Assembly: GCF_937934665.1 (NCBI RefSeq)
Contig: NZ_CALGYW010000058.1
Span: 1-64,000 of the forward strand
DNA: 64,000 nucleotides
Reading direction: 5' to 3'
Source of the DNA: an uncultured Anaerococcus sp.
GTDB lineage: Bacteria > Bacillota > Clostridia > Tissierellales > Peptoniphilaceae
The position numbers and the translations under genes are program-made. This document shows positions 63,121 to 64,000 of this stretch, piece after piece. Below the pieces are notes generated by a model, which saw only the letters and a program-made list of their open reading frames with translations, did not search any database and was not told where the DNA came from. The first letter of the stretch is position 1. Every line of letters begins with the position of its first letter.

Positions 63121-64000
63121 TTAAAATTCTAATCCAGATAAAGGATTTTTATTAACTGCATTTTTAAGATCTTCATCATCTAAGTGGGTGTAAATTTGGG
63201 TAGTAGATACTGAAGCGTGCCCTAAAATATCTTTTAGAGCTCTTATATCAACATCACCATACTTATACATTAGTGTTGCAGCAGTATGCCTTAATTTGTG
63301 GGTAGAGTAGATTTTAGTATCGAACCCCGCCTTAGCCAAATATTTGTCAATAGTAGATTGAACAGCTCTTTTTGAGATTCTTTTTTTTCTTGTAGAAATA
63401 AAAAGCGCATCTACGCTTGCGTCCCTTAAATATTCTGACCTTATAACTATATAATTATTGATAAGATTTTGACAATTTTGAGTTAGGTAAACAGTTCTTT
63501 CCTTGTTACCCTTACCAATAATATTGAAACTATCTGTATTCACATCAGAAAGATCTATTGATATTAATTCGGATAGTCTCATACCTGTGGTAAGGAAGGT
63601 AAAGACTATAGCAATATCTCTAGACCTTAAAAAGACGTTTTTTTCTTGATTAATAGTTTCAAGAAGCTTTTCTGTTTCACTCAAGGTGAGATAAACTGGC
63701 TGTCTTTGGCTTATTTTAGGGTTTGTTAGTTTATCCGCTATATTAGTGTCAATTACTTCGATTTCGCTATACATATACTTATAGAAAGATTTTAAAGCGG
63801 AAATCTTTCTCGACCTAGTAGCAGCTGTATCATTTTTTCTATTATCAAGGAACGATAAAAATGCGTAAAAATCCTGAATAGAAAGTTTTTCAAAAAAATT
63901 ACTATCAATATAATCATTTATATTTTTAAAATCAAAATTTGCCTTATAATCATCTTTGTTATCATTAAATAACTTTCTTACAATTTGATATTCGATAAAC
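63121..64000 (-). CDS. XerC/XerD-type tyrosine recombinase, 5' end beyond the window
   Basis: The frame on the - strand is open from 63121 to the window edge (about 293 codons), not only from the ATG at 63774. The upstream part reads as the N-terminal SAM-like domain (LSIQDFYAFLSFLDNR, then RKISALKSFYKYM). The catalytic set is complete: Arg in TGMRLSEL, Lys in GKGNKER, HKLRHT, and LGHASVSTTQIYTH with the nucleophilic Tyr. Length and domain layout fit a chromosome-dimer-resolving Xer protein more than a phage integrase. True start lies right of 64000. Confidence 0.88.
   Translation of the reverse strand, partial: FIEYQIVRKLFNDNKDDYKANFDFKNINDYIDSNFFEKLSIQDFYAFLSFLDNRKNDTAATRSRKISALKSFYKYMYSEIEVIDTNIADKLTNPKISQRQPVYLTLSETEKLLETINQEKNVFLRSRDIAIVFTFLTTGMRLSELISIDLSDVNTDSFNIIGKGNKERTVYLTQNCQNLINNYIVIRSEYLRDASVDALFISTRKKRISKRAVQSTIDKYLAKAGFDTKIYSTHKLRHTAATLMYKYGDVDIRALKDILGHASVSTTQIYTHLDDEDLKNAVNKNPLSGLEF

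Noticed and set aside
63121..63774. Truncated (217-aa) recombinase pseudogene
   Set aside because: The frame remains open upstream to the window edge and encodes the expected N-terminal domain, so the ATG at 63774 is internal and the gene is only cut by the window.
63121..64000. Recombinase as sign of a phage or integrative element
   Set aside because: Neighbours are housekeeping genes, no attachment-site repeats or phage genes are seen, and the domain layout and size fit a chromosomal Xer recombinase.

Overview
The window is AT-rich chromosomal DNA from a low-GC anaerobic Firmicute. Gene content and order fit the Tissierellia/Peptoniphilaceae (Anaerococcus- or Peptoniphilus-like). This rests on several things: HPr/EI/CcpA-type carbon control with HPr Ser46, IreB, DUF1292 proteins, a Prp protease with its N-terminally extended L27, RNase J, SepF, YlmH, and a rhodanese-less ThiI paired with NifS. 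The genus is an inference; no rRNA or tRNA gene is present to settle it. Almost every gene is on the + strand in tightly packed, often overlapping operons. Only a RNase H-like exonuclease, a small acidic protein, PepT and a XerC/D-type recombinase are on the - strand.

Layout. 1-5.8 kb: end of a pseudouridine synthase, a structured RNA with a near-perfect promoter (probably 6S RNA), a YtxH/DUF948-like pair, a CcpA-like LacI regulator, ptsH, ptsI and an APH-like pseudokinase. 5.8-13 kb: a folded RNA element with a tiny ORF, a broken yitT gene, cvfB lacking a normal start codon, a parvulin, a PepD-like protein without its metal site, DUF1292, a TIGR01212 radical SAM protein, a small P-loop protein, a DUF6648-like protein and an RluA-family synthase. 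13-20 kb: glucokinase, an overlapping response regulator/histidine kinase/lipoprotein cassette, RdgB, a phosphodiesterase, a membrane protein and a HAD phosphatase. 20-32.4 kb: an unknown gene, ruvCAB-queA-tgt-yajC, then recJ-rel-dtd-MBL-aspS and a RseC-like protein. 32.4-38.8 kb: der-plsY-gpsA, sepF-ylmH-lspA-ung and a convergent exonuclease. 38.9-46.3 kb: nifS-thiI, then L21 leader-rplU-prp-rpmA-obgE-yhbY-nadD-yqeK-rsfS-comEA-rrf2. 46.3-53.8 kb: alaS-ireB-ruvX-DUF1292-fur-rnj-trmR-U32 peptidase. 53.8-64 kb: a small acidic protein and pepT (-), dut and a membrane-anchored molybdopterin-fold-like protein (+), mutS-mutL-miaA-ynbB, and a recombinase running off the right edge.

Most of the window is ordinary housekeeping DNA: recombination and repair, tRNA and ribosome maturation, stringent response, phospholipid precursor synthesis and cell division. 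I see no CRISPR array, phage, insertion sequence or defence island. The notable points are subtler. Three enzymes look as if they have lost catalytic residues (the kinase-like protein after ptsI, the PepD-like protein, and the MutL endonuclease motifs). There is a cluster of gene lesions at 6.47-6.79 kb. Two unassigned folded RNAs are visible. Three genes start directly after terminator hairpins with no Shine-Dalgarno sequence. A translationally coupled two-component system plus lipoprotein has no obvious named counterpart.
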